Origin: Marisa cornuarietis
Lineage: Eukaryota > Mollusca > Gastropoda > Architaenioglossa > Ampullariidae
Direction of reading: 5' to 3'
DNA length: 64,000 nucleotides
Assembly: GCA_004794655.1 (NCBI GenBank)
Contig: SMMW01000622.1
Span: forward strand, 10,482,501-10,546,500
This document shows positions 50,006 through 63,000 of this stretch, one piece after another. Made by a program: the position numbers and the translations under genes. The notes beneath the pieces are model-generated. The model searched no databases and was not told the DNA's origin. It saw nothing but the letters and a program-made list of their open reading frames with translations. Each line of letters opens with the position of its first letter. Position 1 is the stretch's first letter.

Positions 50006-51655
50006 TCAAACTACACTGAAGAAGGCTGTAATCTTACGTTTGCTGTCCTGGGGTGTCAGGGGAAGATCAATAACATGGTTGATAGAAGCAGTCCACTTGT
50101 CCATTTCATCCTGGGTTTCAGCACGCAGCAAAAAGTTCCTTTCTGGTGTATGCAGCGTGAAGCAATAATTGTTGTGACTGTTGGAACTTCGATCTCCTTC
50201 AGGCATTCCCAGACTCAATGAGTAACCCCCATCACGATGACCAATAAATACTTCCCCTTTCGGAAAAGCATTCTGGAAGAGTAAAAAAAAGAAAAATAAA
50301 AAAAATAGAGGAAAACAGGAAGACTATGAGCAAATAAATGACAATTAAACAAAATAAAAAGATGTGAGATCCAGAATCCCTGACATTGCTACTAGTGCCA
50401 TACATTTCAATTATGTGTTTGATGTTTACCACTGGTTCACTTCCTTACTTTTTAATGGACTTTCTCAATGAACTTTGTTTTTGTGTCCTCTTTAGGTATT
50501 TACTGTCACTGCTGTAGAAAGATCATTCTAAAAAAATCGCATTTAACACAGAAATTTATAAGACAGAGTGGAATCTAAATAATTGGTACTTTTGCCTCTT
50601 TAGCAACTAAAACAATCTTTCAAAAATAAAGGAAAGAACTTTCAACGATGTGGAACGCTTCTGACTGTAAGTTACTCACCTGCCTTCATGCAAATATGTA
50701 GGTATGTAGACAGAATAATTTAGATAATGCAATGTTCATTTATGCATGTATGAGCGTGCACATCTGTGCAGACAACTAACATACCAATGGCTCTTCAAAG
50801 TACATCAGCTTCCTGCGATCAAGAGTAAACCAGCGTCGCTTGAAAGGCTCATTCTTTGGCCCCATCTTGCTAAGCCAGCCCTCTTGCAAAAAGTCCTTGG
50901 TCAGGTCCTCCGCCAACTACAATACAAGTATACAAACTGCTGCAATACAAGTATATGAACTGCTGCAATACAAGTATATTAAATGCTGCGGACAAATACC
51001 ACTGGCTTACATTCTTTCTTTTCTTAATACCTTAACAGCATCTAAAATTACCTCTGACCTTGTCAGATATGGGTGTGCTACTTTGCTGATATAAATCAAG
51101 GCATACAAATCAGTTACCTGTTGTAAACTCCTGTCTGGAAAAGCTATCCGTCTCCTCTCCCATTTTGCAGCTCGAATGCAATTGTACCAGTCAACAATAT
51201 CCTGTATTACGTAAAATGTGTGTGAGATATGTTACATTGGCAATGCTAAAAGAATTACCAACACTTATCTTATTCTATGCACATTAAAATTATAATTCCT
51301 TCATTGTAAATCTCTACACAATAACAAACAAACAAACAAATGGTTTCAACACATCAGTCTGATCAGTGTTTTGCATTCATAAAATACAGAGGCTTAGTGA
51401 ACCCAAGATAAAATTGTGACCGGTTTACAGACTCTCAGTTATCAAACCGCATTATCAACTGGTCACAGAAAAAAGTACAAATTCATGAATGTACATGTGT
51501 TAAGGTTATTTTAATCCTGGTACCTAAAATTACTTCAATTATTAGTGTTATGCTTTTATACTTATAAAACTGTATCACAGACATTTGATAACAAGCAATC
51601 GTAAAATGACTACTAAGAGGGGGTCGTCATCAGGAAGTTCTTTATAAAAAGGTTT

Positions 51656-51687
<32 letters not shown>

Positions 51688-54600
51688 ATAAATAATTCAA
51701 AATGAAATGCTACCATGCATGACTTGCAACAACGAAGACATTAGTATATACTATCCTTCTGCCACTCACATTCTCTTCTATTCCCCCAATACACACAAAC
51801 AATACTTACTTTAGAGTTCTCCGAGTAAACAAACAGGCTTCTAGTGGACCCATTTTTGAAGAAAGTGATCTGTAGGCCATAAGGGTTGCCAATCTTTTCA
51901 GGAACAAACACAGCGTTCATGTGATCCAGGTCAGCTTCAGCCTTGGGCTGCTGTGGCTTCTAGAAACAAAGCCAAGTGTCAAATTCATACTTAACTGCAA
52001 GTCACTTTAGTTTCTAAACCTAACAATATTGCTACCGACAAGACTGCCCATGCTCTTTTAGGAAAAGAGAGCCAGCTAAGAAGGTTCAGCATAAACAAAC
52101 TAAAATGACATTTTATGAAAGAGATACTCTTTATCAACATGTTACACCTACAATAAAATCAGATTAAGATTCTAAATACAACAACAGAAAGGGTCCGATA
52201 CTTATTAATAGAGGCAAGAGAATTCTGCACATCACCTGTTTTGAGTCATCATTTATGTAGTACAGAAACTTGTTCTCAGCGCGGGACAGTACAAACTTGC
52301 GCTGCTGAAACTGTCTACGATCTCGCCCTAGTTTCCATAATATGCCCTCTTTATATGAACAGTTGTATGCATTCTGTCGATCTGGATCTGTGAATTCCTC
52401 TCGCAAGTACTTGGCAAGTATCCATTCTTTTTTCAAGACCCTATTTTTTAAGTAATGCAAAATGTATTAATCATCATGCAAAATGCATTTGCACAGATAT
52501 ATATATATATATAGCAATATACAATCAAATTATCATGATTAATATTATTTACACATCAGTGTTTTTATAATTTGTTTTACCTTTATGCTTTGCAAATGTG
52601 GGGGTATGCAAATGAGACCATGGAAACATCTATGTGTGTGCATGCAAACCAGTTCATGACAATAAGCACATTCTGTGATCTTCATGAAAAAAAACTAGAG
52701 ATGTGATCATTCTGAAGCATTTTAAACTTCTACCTTATGGCAGGAAAGAAAAGTTCAAGCTGAGAGAAGGAGGTGAGGGGCACATACAGGTCTACCCTCA
52801 TAGTCATTCTTTGCTAATTGCTTCCATCTGGTCTGATAAGTTCCCTCACCTCCCTCTGCCAAATCAAATTCTTTTTTTCTGCAGGACAGTAAAAGTTTGG
52901 CTTTTAATATCACTTACTCAACATCATTCTTTTTTGGCCTTCTGTAGAATGGAGGAACATACATTTCAAACTTCTCATTTGCCTTTTTGTTTCCTATCAC
53001 TTCCATTACCTGGAAATAAGATAATTGAAATACTTAGCAAGCAACTTTCACAAATTCATTTTTTCATGGTTGATGTATTTTTTTCTATGTTTTTTTTTTA
53101 ACCCTCATTGATCAAACATGCTACTTGTTTTTGGTATGCTTATTTAATAGCATAAATACATCATATGCCTTTTTTAACATGTTGTCTAAGTGGTTGATAT
53201 TCACAATAATATGCAACTCCCTCCCTCAACATAATAAGTAACCTTCTGTTCTTCTAAACACCAACAAACTATCTTGCTCACCTGGACCTGGTCTCTGTCC
53301 CAGTTATCAAGGCGCACTGACTTGACTCGGCTGCGTGAAGCCAAACTTCGATGAACTCCAGCACAAATCTGGCACAGGAAGACTCCAATTGTAATAGATG
53401 CCCAGTCTGGATCTGAAATAATCCACACGAAAAATAGCAGTCAATTGTGAGTTGAAACAGAGACAGAAAAATATAGACAGTAGAATAAGAAAAAGACAAA
53501 CTCATGAAAAAGAGAAGACAGTAGCGGGACTATTTTTTTTAAAACCTGCAGTATAATAATAAAAATAATAAATACAGCAATGAACAAAATGACAAATAAA
53601 AAATCTATAAATTTATCAACTGCTTTTACCTTTCAGAGAAAAATCATGTTGAATATAACAATGAAAACCATATTAGGATAAATATAGACCAAGAAAATGT
53701 CATGTTGATCCTTGTAAGACATGTATGTATATGCATGTGCAAGTGTGCATACACATACACATAATAAGTTTAGGTTATTAAACTCTCCTCCATGGAAGCT
53801 AAATATGAAATACATTTCCACATTTTGAGCTCAAGTGTGGTCTATATGCATATCAAAGTCAAGGTCCTACTTTGTCACTTTCTGCACAAACCTTGCCTTA
53901 AGACAACACAAGAGCTGTTTTCTAACATAATCAGAAAAATATATAAAAAAAACTTCTCTGCCTTCACTTAGGTTAACAAGGAACAGACCTAATCACTTTT
54001 TTTTACCTATGACCACTCATGCGGGAAAAATAGACGCCACTGGAAATGCAACTTGCTTTGTTCCATAAATAGTTCTATGGCTTCATCCTGTAAGAGGTTT
54101 TATAACTTCATTCTATAAAACTTTATTTTGATAACAAACCAAAATGCCACAGGTCCAAGCTAAACTTTTATATGCAGACTTCTTGTCTAATTTACTCCAA
54201 AGCTTTGCATTTTATCCAAAGACTTGTTTCTGATATCCAGATCTGCAGCCAGCTAATTATAGGGATCATCAATTAGCATGTCAGCTGAGAACTAGTAAAC
54301 AGAAAGACATTCAGACTAGAACACCGAGTTCTTATCTGTCTCCTTTTTATTGTCTTTAGGACAGATGTATAAATGTTAGGTAAAGTAGCTAACTTATTAA
54401 ATTCTCTAACAGTACTTGATGATACCATTATAATGTCTTTGGTGCTCAGATATTTTTAAGCACCATATCCCAGATTTTTTCAATTTTCCTGAAATTAATC
54501 GAAAGGACATTAAAGAAATGACTGCCAAGTGCAGGAGAAACAGAAGTGTCCCTAGAGAAAGGTTTAATCCTTAAATAAGACATAAATTCCAAAAGCTATT

Positions 54601-56415
54601 CTGAAGCACACTCTTGTAAGTATAACAAGAAAGCAAGGCTGCATGTGCATCTTTATGTGTAGATATATGAATGCAATAAATAAGTGTACATTTATGCAAG
54701 AAATGAAGATGAATGCTTATGCAACCCAGATCTAGCTCTTTATGAATATGCCAAATCTTAAGGACAACTGAAATTATTCTTGGCAGACCACACAATGTTC
54801 TTCTCATTCTCACTCTATATCTGTGTCCCACTCCTACTGACCTCCTCCTATACCATTTGTTTATGAAATTTGTAAGGATCTATAAATGACATTTGTTTTA
54901 CAATATTTTCCTGTTTTGTTTACAGAAATGCTTGAGTGATTACTGGTTGTCTATGTGCTTATGTAAGAGACTTTGCTTTTCCCAGTAGTGTTAATAAATA
55001 CTGGGAGAATGGTCTTCTGGTACAAGAACATGCATGGTAGAGTATATGTACTTGTTACATGCAGTGTGAAGCCATTACTTTAAAATGCCATTTCTTGCTC
55101 CAGTTACCAAGCGGATCAATAATGCTATATAAATCTTTGTAAAAGGTAAAATTGTCTTCTACAGCTAGCATAAAATGAATGTTATATGTGTGTATATAAC
55201 TTTGTTAATCTACTGACACTAAGCACCATATTCATTATTTACACAAAAGACAGACATATGCTCAGCAAAATACTAATAGCCATGAGCTTTCACTTTTTAA
55301 CACAGGCTGACATATCCTTGATTTTTGTGGTGAGAGGGGATGTATTTTTAATTTCAATAGCTGTTTTCATTACAAATGTATATTACGTAAAAATCCGTTT
55401 TCCATGCAATTTCTACCAGTTAAATTGCGTTGTATTGGGTTGTACGGGTATGAGGCAGATGGTTAGTTTGACTTAATTTTCTAAATATAAGTATTTAATG
55501 TATCTATTTAAAAAATACTTTCTCGCATTCATTTGAAAAAAAATATAACCAGTTCATTTTACTAAAGTTGCGTTTGCTGCTGACAATAGCTTGCGTCCAG
55601 TCTTGTATGACTAACCATCGTCACAATACAGCGCACCAACTAAATAGGACACGTGATTCACATTGTGTTCAACTTCCTTAACATGAGGCCATTTACTAAA
55701 AATTTAATCATGCTCGATCCTCACTGTATCGCAGTGAGGCCTTCGCTTTCCGGTTGGGATCTTTGATAAGTGCAATAATCACATGAACCTAAAACGGAGG
55801 TCGTGTTCTGATAAGTAGGGAGATAACTCACTCTTACGTTTTTATTCACTGCCCAGTTTAGGCAGTCTAGGACAACGTAGTTGCGAATTACTGATACCCA
55901 GTACTTTATCACATTTCATATTGTTATCTTAGGTCACTTAGCCTGCGAATTTATCGACGAATTAATAGATTCCATTGCTGTTCATCCCCCCACCCACACA
56001 CACTTTTTTTGTGGTAATGTTGCTAAGCATACACGAGGCTACAGCAAACAAAAACTTTTACACATATCATGTAATAAGGCAAACAACATTAAATACTTTT
56101 CAGGTTGAAGCCAAGAAAATCATAGACTCGACAGCTATGAAAATTATTCTAGCTCCAGGAATATAATCGTTGAAATGGAACAAACACTGCGTGTGACTTT
56201 GAAATAAAGATATATAAACGTCGTCTGCAACCTAACATCAGGTGCACTGCCGACGCCACCGTTTGAAACGTGAATTTTAAAAAATAGAACAATAGGATAT
56301 GAAAATTTAATTACTAATAATATGATAGATTACCTTCATCTCCGCAATCCGCGCAAACATTATTGCCATCTTCCCTCATTAGTTGGGCCAGTTCGGCGCG
56401 ACATCGCTCCGCCAT
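50006..56415 (-). CDS. ADAP1: ArfGAP with dual PH domains (centaurin-alpha / ADAP family), complete
   Basis: GTPase-activating protein for Arf that is recruited to membranes by phosphoinositides. Eight coding exons, read leftward: 56415-56334, 53412-53282, 53009-52918, 52440-52236, 51959-51810, 51201-51118, 50916-50785, 50272-50006. All junctions keep phase and have GT-AG ends, giving 380 residues (vertebrate ADAP1 is 374). The ArfGAP zinc finger is Cys21-x2-Cys24-x16-Cys41-x2-Cys44, followed by GVHRSL with the arginine expected for catalysis. The first PH domain runs roughly 131-232 (YKEGILWK, then QRKFVLS). The second runs roughly 257-366 (LQEGWLSKMG, then FKRRWFTLD). Both carry the basic strand used for PI(3,4,5)P3-type binding. 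The start is the first ATG (56413-56415), in MAERCRAELAQL. ADAP1 versus ADAP2 orthology cannot be decided here; an invertebrate usually has one gene for both. Confidence 0.96.
50917..50988 (-). repeat. Three 23-bp tandem repeats forming the 3' end of an ADAP intron
   Basis: Units at 50920-50942, 50943-50965 and 50966-50988 (consensus CAATACAAGTATATGAACTG plus CTG). On the coding strand each carries CTTGTATTGCAG or CTTGTATTGTAG, so the acceptor of the PH2 exon (50916) is preceded by near-identical AG acceptors 23 and 46 bases upstream. Confidence 0.85.
51660..51688. repeat. (GT)n microsatellite in an ADAP intron
   Basis: Uninterrupted GT dinucleotides in the intron between the exons at 51,201 and 51,810. 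Confidence 0.95.
53413..56333 (-). other. ADAP intron 1 (2.9 kb)
   Basis: Separates the first exon (27 codons, first two zinc-finger cysteines) from the rest of the ArfGAP domain. AT-rich, without recognised coding sequence. Confidence 0.85.
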
Positions 56416-56420
56416 TTTGG
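56409..56420 (-). promoter_or_regulatory. ADAP start context resembling a YY1 site
   Basis: Read on the minus strand the start codon sits in CCAAAATGGCGG, which fits the AAnATGGCGG core bound by YY1 in TATA-less housekeeping promoters. No TATA box is evident just upstream. The promoter role is inferred. Confidence 0.3.
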
Positions 56421-57939
56421 ACTATGTGAATCACTTCCCTGTCAAGCCACCTTCCTAAATTAGAACGGGGGAAGCCAAAGTGACGTCATATAACGCCTTA
56501 TTTGGAATTTAATCGGGAAATCTCTGTTTCATTCTTTTGCCGTTACATCGATGGAACCGGATTGGCTTTTTGTTATTATAGTAGTAGTTGTTTTGTTTTC
56601 GATGTAGCTACATGGTAGGCACAGTTAACTTGTCCGTGCGCGTCGCCGAGAATGTGTGCATAAGTATCCTCAGTGTGCTTGCCAATCTAGCTGCGTATAT
56701 CCGCTGAACATATGAATGTAGCATTAAATAATAAAGAAGTTGCTTTGATATTGTTGACACCACCTTAGACCCCTTTACCTTAGATCTTGATTCATAATTT
56801 TATTTATAAAGCATAATACCCTAAGTGGAGCTGAACTCGGTATGCTGACATGCCATTCGTGTTTACCGGCTCCAAAAGTCTTATGTGGTGAACCTTGTCA
56901 GGTGCTGAATCTATCCAGCCCATGACCTTATCCCCGGACCAGAGCCAGCACGGGCCCCGGGGCAGACGATCTCTCCGGGTCCCTTGTCATTATAATCGTA
57001 AATTATCTTCTCAGTTTATAATATGCTTACAATTTCTTTGACCCAGGCCGGGCCCCCTTTGCAGCTGCGGCCGGGTCCGGGTATAGCATCCCCGTCACCC
57101 ACTTTCGTCAGGAATGCCCCGGACACCCCAATATTAGAGTGAATCGACAAGCATGAATCAACCAGTATTAGTGGAAGAAATAGATGGTGATTTTTTTTTC
57201 TTGATAATTCCAGCTGAAAAGTATACAATATTATTAATGAATTATGGACTCTTCTGCATTAGGGAGGGGGAGCTTAAAAATCAGACATTACTTAGATTTT
57301 CAACTATTTTAAGTCTTGCACTTCTCTCTGCACAGACGTATGTGTTTGAAGCTGTATAATATTTTTAGTACATTGTCTGAAATTGTGTTTTAGTACTTTA
57401 AAAGGTGTCTATATTACCAGCATATAACCATTACTTTTCTCAATGTATGGTATTAAAATATATTTCATCTTTTATGAGATAAAATATGATCTTACAATGA
57501 TGAAGTGTTTCTATATATTCTTAACGAAGGCAAAAGGGCAACTTAATGTATATGACACAGTACTTCAATACTTAATATCATTTACGCCAAATCACCTACA
57601 AGTGAAGCACCTTAAATTCATAATCACCTTCATCACCGTTTTTTGTTGTTGTTGTTGTTTTTTAGTACTGGTGGTACAGTGATTTATAAGATAGATAATT
57701 TTAAAATGGCCAAGATTGAAAACAAAGATAAAAGGTAGCACCACCCTTCCACATAAAAAAGGTGCTCTCATGACTATTAACCACTGGTCATGCAGATTTC
57801 AAGACTTTGTTCTTGCATGTGATTTGTGGCATGTTGTCATTAGAAATAAACCATAAACATGAGCAAACTTCTTTAGGCAAGCTTTCTCAAGGCTAAATGT
57901 TTACTTACACCACACTGATTACCTTAAATGCCCATGCTG
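56416..57939. other. Region upstream of ADAP, with GGCCC repeat
   Basis: A shared spacer between the ADAP start and a LINE fragment. The first few hundred bases should hold the ADAP promoter. No coding exon is seen. Confidence 0.5.
56935..57125 (-). repeat. GGCCC-rich dispersed repeat, copy 3 (longest)
   Basis: Joins in one place the blocks found separately at 26.9 kb (GGCCGGGCCCCCTT, CCGGGTATAGCATCCCC) and 32.8 kb (CGGGCCCCGGGGCAGACGAT, TTATAATCGTAAAT). It is therefore probably closest to the full element. Confidence 0.65.
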
Positions 57940-58710
57940 CGCAGGTCGGTGATGCCTCCATAGTCTTTGCTGTGTACGGGACCTAGGGCTCTTTATTGAT
58001 GCAGAGCTCTCCATGTTAGTTCTGTTGTGTCAAAATGCTACTACTTTTGGAGGACGTTAGGTAGATTACAGCCCATGCTGACTCAGGCTGCTGCCAACTC
58101 ACTTGCTCTGGCTACCATCATATCAAGATCAGACTACTGTAACAGTACATTATGGGGTATACCTGCTCCACAGTTAGATCGACTCCAAAGAGTTCTGAAC
58201 ACAGCCGCCAGGATTGTCACCAGTGCAAAGTCATCCAATGAGCACATCACCCCTATCCTACAGAGCCTTCACTGGCTTCCAGTGAAAAAGTGCATTGATC
58301 ACAAAGTGTGTTCGATTGTTCAGTCCTGCATGTTCAAAACTTTTCCTGACCATTTGCAAAGGGTAGTTCTTCCTTACCAGCCGTCACATCACCTGGGCTC
58401 TGGCTCCCAGTCACGCTTCTGTCTCCCTGCAGTGGAAGACACAAACAAGAAGCACACTGGAGCCAGGGCCTTCAAAAAGGCGGTGCCATCGTCATTATCC
58501 ACCGTCACTTCAGCAACCACATTACGAAAAAGACTGAAGACCCATTTGTTTATTTAAGACGGACTTAAACAACCAAGCAACACTTCTGTCTTTATGTTTT
58601 TACTTTCCTTTTGCTTTATTTTTTTCTTCTCTTCTGTTTTTGCTGCGCAATGAGCATTCTTTTGAATGGATACCTGCGCATTACAAATGGACACCATCAT
58701 CATCATTGTT
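57940..58710 (+). mobile_element. LINE 3' fragment (CR1/L2-like reverse transcriptase C-terminus)
   Basis: An open 176-codon frame (58027-58557) reads LTQAAANSLALATIISRSDY, LDRLQRVLNTAARIV, HITPILQSLHWLPVKK, then ARAFKKAVPSSLSTV and RKRLKTHLF, the canonical end of this LINE polyprotein. The 3' UTR finishes GCGCATTACAAATGGACACC and ATC repeats. The 5' part is truncated. It is the best-preserved LINE frame in the window but has no catalytic core. Confidence 0.85.
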
Positions 58711-60036
58711 AAATCAACTCACATTTCAGTATTTTTTCAAGACTACAGATGAAAACCACTGAAGATGCAACTTTACTAATCCCTTCAGACAGTTATAAAG
58801 AAAATTCATGATATATAAATGGCATATAAATCACATATTGCAACAGAATCACAAACAAACGCACACACACCCCACAGATATGTACATGTATACACAGCAT
58901 GCATACATCCACACACACAATGTGGTTACCTAAATCTGGTTGCTTCTCTTGTTGCTGTTTTAGGTTTGGTTTTGGCTTATGTCATAGTTTTTTCTGTTAG
59001 GTTTCTGTTAAAAGCCAGAGACCAATTCTCTTTATTCTGAATTTTATAGAATCTATGTTTAAGTGAATTGTAATTGTTGGAGTGATACAGTCATTATCAA
59101 CAAATATATGGCAAGAAATCTGACTAGCATGGACTGGTGCAGATTTTATAAGTGTATTTCATTCCTTCCTCTCTTTCTCTTGTGCATTTGCACATGCACA
59201 TAGTTTTTGGCTTTTTTTTTTTAAATTACACACAAACACACTCAGAGTACACATCAAAGTGATACATGATGGACTCATGTATGTGAGGAGCATTTTTTCC
59301 CCCTTTGATATATTTTTTAAAAAAATACTGTGGTTTAACTTCTTGAGTCAGTTTCACAAAACTGCTGCAAATATTTTAAATGTATGCAACATTACTCCTC
59401 CTGCTTCAACATTTTGCTTTCTTTGAAAAAAAAAATCAATTAAAATCAGTTTTGCTGATGTAGTTGAAATATATACTAGTCTAGACAGCTATCATGTCCC
59501 CATCACTTATTTCTCTGCAAAGAAAACATTCTAAAACTGTAGAAAAGTTTGAATAGAAACAAAAAAGAGACAATCATGCAACTGTACATACACTTCCAGT
59601 AAATATTTCCATTCACAATACTTTCATCAGCATATGGTCCTTACTTCTCTCATAGCTATCACAGGCTTGCATATCAACATAATGCACAAACTATCATTCA
59701 GTTTTAAGGAACCATAAACTGCCACAACAAAATACAAGCAAAACCTTAGTAAAAATATATAAACAAATAACAGAAGTAATAGATGTGCCCATTACAATCA
59801 ATGAACATCAACCCAAATATTGTTCAGGCAACTTCTGCTTCTTAAAGTGAGGAGCAATCTGAGATAAGTTACAGCTACAGAAACATTTCTTTAATCCAGT
59901 AGTTCTTCCTCTGATTTCATAATCAAGTGAACAAAGAACATCACAGAGTATGTCACCAGAATACTCTACTGCTGCCAAAGGAATGAGAAACTGACAATGC
60001 ACAGAGCAAGGCAGCCCAAGGCTCCTAAAACACTCG
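58711..60036. other. Probable CCZ1 3' UTR and intergenic DNA
   Basis: AT-rich with one small minus-strand frame (59,808-60,002) that begins just after the CCZ1 stop and shows no family signature. Candidate AATAAA at 59,031. Confidence 0.4.
59031..59036 (-). promoter_or_regulatory. Possible CCZ1 polyadenylation signal
   Basis: AATAAA on the minus strand about 1 kb after the CCZ1 stop and before the LINE fragment at 58.7 kb. Chosen by position only. Confidence 0.2.
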
Positions 60037-63000
60037 TCAGTCCAAGAAAAATATGCTGTTTAGATGAGATGTGCATAGTCGTTTCACTTCCTCTGAAAGA
60101 CAGAAAAATCATGGTGATCAAGGACACTAGTAATATTAATGCATTAATACAATATTAAGTTTTAGTAAACCAGTGGCCTATAATGAATGGCAAACAGTTA
60201 GCCTGTGATAATAATGCATAAGCAAATTTTAAAAAGCAAATATGAACAAATATATAGATACATGAAAACCCCCTTTTCCTATCTATACAATTGAACATGT
60301 AATGTAGTGATAATTTGAAGATGACTTGTAAATACAAGTTGAAAAAATACACAGCCAGACTTACCGTTGATTTCAATAAGATTAGCATTTTTCTGGTTGA
60401 TAACAACATAAAATTCTCTAGTGTCAGATTTCTTTCCAACCACCCAAAAGTCCGAAGTGGTTTTCACGATCGTCTCTCCATCGGTGTTACTCCTGGAGAA
60501 TGAAGAAGTATGATAAAAGTAAGGAATTGTAAATATCAGACATTCATTTATTTCAGAATTCACAATTTCCTTCTTTGATTCACAATTTCCTTCTTTGAAA
60601 GATTATTCACATCAATACTTTACATTTCATTAACCTTATAATTCCTTCTGCAAATTATACTTTTTCAAGGACTTCAAAAAACCTGCCAATGTGCAAGGTC
60701 TGTGCAATACTCACTGTGCAAGGTCTGCATTGATATCATTAAGAAGGCGCATGATATCTTGAGGTATGGTGATTCCAGCTTGTTTTTGTAGGTCAGTGTG
60801 CATTGTAGTCTGTTGAGCTAGGTTCATGTGATTAAAATAAACGTACTTGTACACTGGATCTGCTGCACTGCACATATGGATGAGGATTTTGTGGATTTAA
60901 AGGTTTGTTTTTTAAGGTACATATTACCTAAGGTTACAATATTAGTATTACAACAATTTCATACCTCAAATCATGCATCTGACACCAAGTCTGACATGCA
61001 GTATACTCACATCCCTCTAATAGCATACCCTTTATATAAAACACACACTCTCTTATTTATGACAATGGGGATTTTTGCTGTCACTCTCTGCTGTGCTTCA
61101 GTCATATTTAAGACCACTCATTACCTCAGAAGAAAAATGCTGCTGGTTTACATTGATCTCTGTATCAATGTTAATCTAATATAAACTTTCTATGCATTTG
61201 TTTATAAGCATCTTGGAACAAAATAAAAATTGTTTTACACCTTTGAGGTGGTGCTCGTTGATAGTGCTGCTCTTTAATGTCAGAAGCAAGTTTAGTCATT
61301 TGTGGAGCCATCATAGCATCAAGCTTTCGGCACATTGGCACATTTAGAGGGCATTTCACTGCACATAAAAAAACACTTTTTCAATCATGCATGCAGTTTT
61401 GTAAAACCCACTAAGATAGTTTAAGGAATAATACTAAGCTGACTTCACATTTTCCTTTCTCAAACATGCAATATCATTTGCACAGATCCAAGTTAAAAAT
61501 TTGTGAATCTTCATATGGTCTTATGGTAAAATAGTACTGACACATACACTAGACATTCATCATCTAAACTTAGCCACATTATCTATCGCATAACTTGTTA
61601 TGTCTTGAGGAAACCAAATATTACAAAACCTCACTGACTCTGTAGTAAGATCAACAATTATTTAAGCCTGTTTATTCTGCTTGGTTGTTCAAACAAAAAG
61701 CATCACACCGTTAACAAGTAGGCAGATGGTTGCAGACATGGCACGATACACCAGTAGGTAGAACTCCTCGTTCTCTATTTCAGTGCTGACAAATACTCGT
61801 GGAAGCTTCCCCATTGATCTCTCATCACTTAGATCTGGGGGGCCTGTCAAGAACCTGTTCACAAAAGTATTTGCCAGATCTGCCATATCAATACACTGTT
61901 TACCTTTTTATTCCTAAGATAAAACAAATATCTTTCCACTCTGTCACACACACACACACACACACTTACTTGTAAGCATTAAAGAAGCTTGAAGGCAAAG
62001 GAATAAAAAAATACTCACTTGCAGTACTGAGAGGCTCCCAAAGCCTGTGACTTCACCTGGCCTCCCCCTTGGTGTTCCTGTGCCATGTAAGTGGGGAACA
62101 GAGTAGTTGTGAGGTACTGATATAAGGTGCGCATGTCATCCTGCTCCAGCCCACTCCTGCGAACAAGTAATTATGTTCAATGCAATTTATTCAATATTTA
62201 CAAAAACCACTACATCTAAACTTGCTCTTTAAGCTGTATAATCTGTAATTATAAATAAAATGTGTCAATGTATATGGATTATGTGATATTACCCAAACTG
62301 AGTTGCAAGACATCCTAGAATAATACCCAACATGGGACTGGAAATTAGTAATTAAAACGTACTCTGATATGGCTGAACCTAAAGTGAACATAAAATATGT
62401 AATGTAATATTTCTTAGCACAACCTCAGTTGTTTTTAGTAACTATTCTCTCAGTCAATCGTAAATACATACGAAATTTAATCTTAATCCAATATAACTCA
62501 CCAGACTAGTTTGTCATTATATAAAAATGCTGTGTATTTGACGAAGGGGAATGTTGCTTCAAGCCTGTTGATGAAGCACTGAATTCGAAGGTAAGTATTT
62601 TTGTCAAGAGGTAAAAAATGGATGCCGTTGAACACATCAAGCAGGTCGCATTGTGAAAGTCTTAAGGTCAGCAAGTACTAGAACATGAAAACAAGGTTTA
62701 TAGCTCCATGAACATACTCTTCAATGTTAACAATGTTAAATGATATAGAATAGAAATATTTCTAATGTGTTTATCAGAAAAAATTGTAAAGAAAGATTTG
62801 AACACAATCAAACTGGTGGGATAGAATAACAAATGATATAAGGAAGAAAGTAATAATAACAAAACAATAAGGCAGATTAAATTAATACACACACAATGTT
62901 TAATAAGTTATGAATAAATAAAAAATACCTTTCTCTCAAAGCTATAAAAACACATCAGCTCACTTTCCCAGATTATCACATAATGTTTCGAACTAAATTT

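Noticed and set aside
58027..58557. 176-codon open frame as a host gene
   Set aside because: Sequence is the C-terminal block of a CR1/L2-like LINE polyprotein with a retroelement 3' end, and it lacks the polymerase core.
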